From: Christensenella sp. UBA1431
GTDB taxonomy: Bacteria; Bacillota; Clostridia; Christensenellales; UBA1431
Length of the DNA stretch: 24,815 nt
Assembly: GCA_002329665.1 (NCBI GenBank)
Contig: DCTV01000036.1
Coordinates: 1-24,815 of the forward strand
Direction: 5' to 3'
A model generated the notes under the pieces. That model had not been told where the DNA came from. It saw only the letters and a program-made list of their open reading frames with translations, and ran no database searches. A program made the translations under genes and the position numbers. How positions within the stretch are numbered: the stretch's first letter is position 1; every line of letters begins with the position of its first letter. Shown here one piece after another: positions 24,119 to 24,815 of the stretch.

Positions 24119-24413
24119 GATAATATATGAAGTCGTCATGAAAATACCGGCGGGGCGCGTTGCCACATACGGACAGGTGGCCGCCATGGCGGGTAATCCG
24201 CGCTGGTCACAGGTTGTGGGCTTTGCCCTGCACGTCAACCCGCGCCCGGGCGTAATCCCGTGCCACCGCGTCGTGAACCGTTTCGGCGAAACGTCAAAAG
24301 CGTTCGCCTTCGGCGGCGAGGATGTCCAGCGTCAAATGCTCGAGGACGAGGGTGTTGTATTCCTCCCCGACGGCAGGGTGGACATGGAAAAATGCGCTTG
24401 GCGGGGGGAGTGA
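24102..24413 (+). CDS. MGMT-fold alkylated-DNA repair protein (Ogt/ATL type)
   Basis: A 103-residue stand-alone C-terminal domain of O6-alkylguanine-DNA alkyltransferase. The helix-turn-helix region is GRVATYGQVAAMAGNPRWSQVVGFAL, and the acceptor motif PCHRV places the alkyl-accepting cysteine at C54. Because the Cys is kept, it may be an active alkyltransferase; alkyltransferase-like proteins usually have Trp or Ala there. The position of the arginine finger in human MGMT (RAVG) is Gln here (QVVG). I chose ATG at 24102 with GAGG just upstream; an in-frame start 12 codons earlier lies inside the preceding gene. Confidence 0.87.
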   Translation: MKSTFEIIYEVVMKIPAGRVATYGQVAAMAGNPRWSQVVGFALHVNPRPGVIPCHRVVNRFGETSKAFAFGGEDVQRQMLEDEGVVFLPDGRVDMEKCAWRGE

Positions 24414-24480
24414 AACCGAAAACGGTTATACGCGCACAAGTCTTTTCGATATTTTCAGCGGCTTGATAAAGTGTAGCAGG

Positions 24481-24522
24481 AAAAAAGGGCAGCTTGATTT
24501 TTTGTTGTTTATCAAGCTGCCC
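24481..24522 (-). terminator. Terminator for the right-end minus-strand gene
   Basis: GGGCAGCTTGAT (24487-24498) pairs perfectly with ATCAAGCTGCCC (24511-24522). Read on the minus strand it is followed by six T, and it lies 10 bases after the stop codon of the right-end gene. It may also stop plus-strand readthrough from the MGMT-like gene. Confidence 0.85.
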
Positions 24523-24532
24523 AAAACAGTTT

Positions 24533-24814
24533 TTATTCGTAGCGATAGTACCGGTTGATGATCTCGTTGTCGAAGGTGTAAATCACGTCGGAGTTTGGTA
24601 CTTCGTACTCTTCGGAGCTATTAATGAATTCAGAGTATACGCTGTTACCAATGGCAACGGCCTTGTCGAAATCCTCGCGGGAAATATTGAAGTATTTGAC
24701 GAACTTAACCAACCCCATTTCATGACGTTTATCAGGTTTCTCTCCCCCCCAAAAATGCTGTGCAGCCCATTCATTGAAATCATCACTGGATACCAAATCG
24801 CAAATGTAATCAGG
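24533..24814 (-). CDS. Hypothetical protein, 5' truncated by the window end
   Basis: The frame is open to the right edge (reading PDYICDLVSSDDFNEW...), so the N-terminus is missing; 93 residues remain. What is left is acidic and aromatic-rich, with FVKYFNISREDFDKAVAIG suggesting a helical segment and a C-terminus NRYYRYE. I do not recognise a family. An internal TTG near 24794 could be called as a start but is probably not the true one. A strong terminator follows the stop, which supports it being a real expressed gene. It is less GC-rich than the left half of the window. Confidence 0.6.
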   Translation of the reverse strand, partial: PDYICDLVSSDDFNEWAAQHFWGGEKPDKRHEMGLVKFVKYFNISREDFDKAVAIGNSVYSEFINSSEEYEVPNSDVIYTFDNEIINRYYRYE

Positions 24815-24815
24815 A

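Overview
The window reads as chromosomal housekeeping DNA from a low-profile, probably uncultured Bacillota (Clostridia-type) bacterium. The reasons are the IspH-S1 fusion, the cmk-plsC-ispH/rpsA order, the miaB-mutS-mutL-miaA-hfq-aluminium-resistance-type lyase order, strong Shine-Dalgarno sites with sigma-A-like promoters, and predicted lipoproteins. No CRISPR array, phage, insertion sequence or toxin system was found.

Left block (1-8.4 kb, mostly + strand): the 3' part of a HI0933/YhiN-type flavoprotein, cytidylate kinase, a PlsC acyltransferase, and a 777-residue IspH-ribosomal S1 fusion with an XQE-repeat linker. A non-coding stretch then holds a terminator, three related palindromes and a minus-strand tRNA-Trp with a consensus promoter. 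proC, rnhA, a Xer-like tyrosine recombinase and lexA follow. A bidirectional terminator at 8.4 kb ends the block.

Middle block (8.4-16.97 kb, minus strand): one probable operon, read right to left as miaB, mutS, mutL, miaA, hfq and a methionine-gamma-lyase-family PLP enzyme. It has 4-base stop/start overlaps at mutL/miaA and miaA/hfq and a promoter at 16.94-16.97 kb. It combines tRNA A37 modification (MiaA then MiaB), mismatch repair (MutS, MutL) and the RNA chaperone Hfq.

tRNA cluster (17.09-17.54 kb, + strand): promoter, tRNA-Pro(TGG), tRNA-Glu(TTC), tRNA-Met/Ile2(CAT), tRNA-Trp(CCA), then a terminator that can also serve the opposing arg operon.

Right block (17.6-24.8 kb): argG-argH-argF on the minus strand completes citrulline and arginine synthesis from ornithine. 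Its promoter overlaps a palindrome resembling an ArgR site. Two convergent predicted lipoproteins follow, then an intergenic field of TGTCATTCTG repeats, a C_GCAxxG_C_C redox-type protein overlapping a small MGMT-fold protein, and a right-end-truncated unknown gene. This block is visibly less GC-rich and uses more ATA/ATT codons than the left 17 kb. Together with a second, very different tRNA-Trp, this raises the possibility that the tRNA cluster marks an assembly junction or a transfer boundary.

Nothing here is clearly a new biological system. The most notable items are the compositional break at the tRNA cluster, the two dissimilar tRNA-Trp genes, the palindrome families, and the candidate operator upstream of the recombinase-lexA pair.
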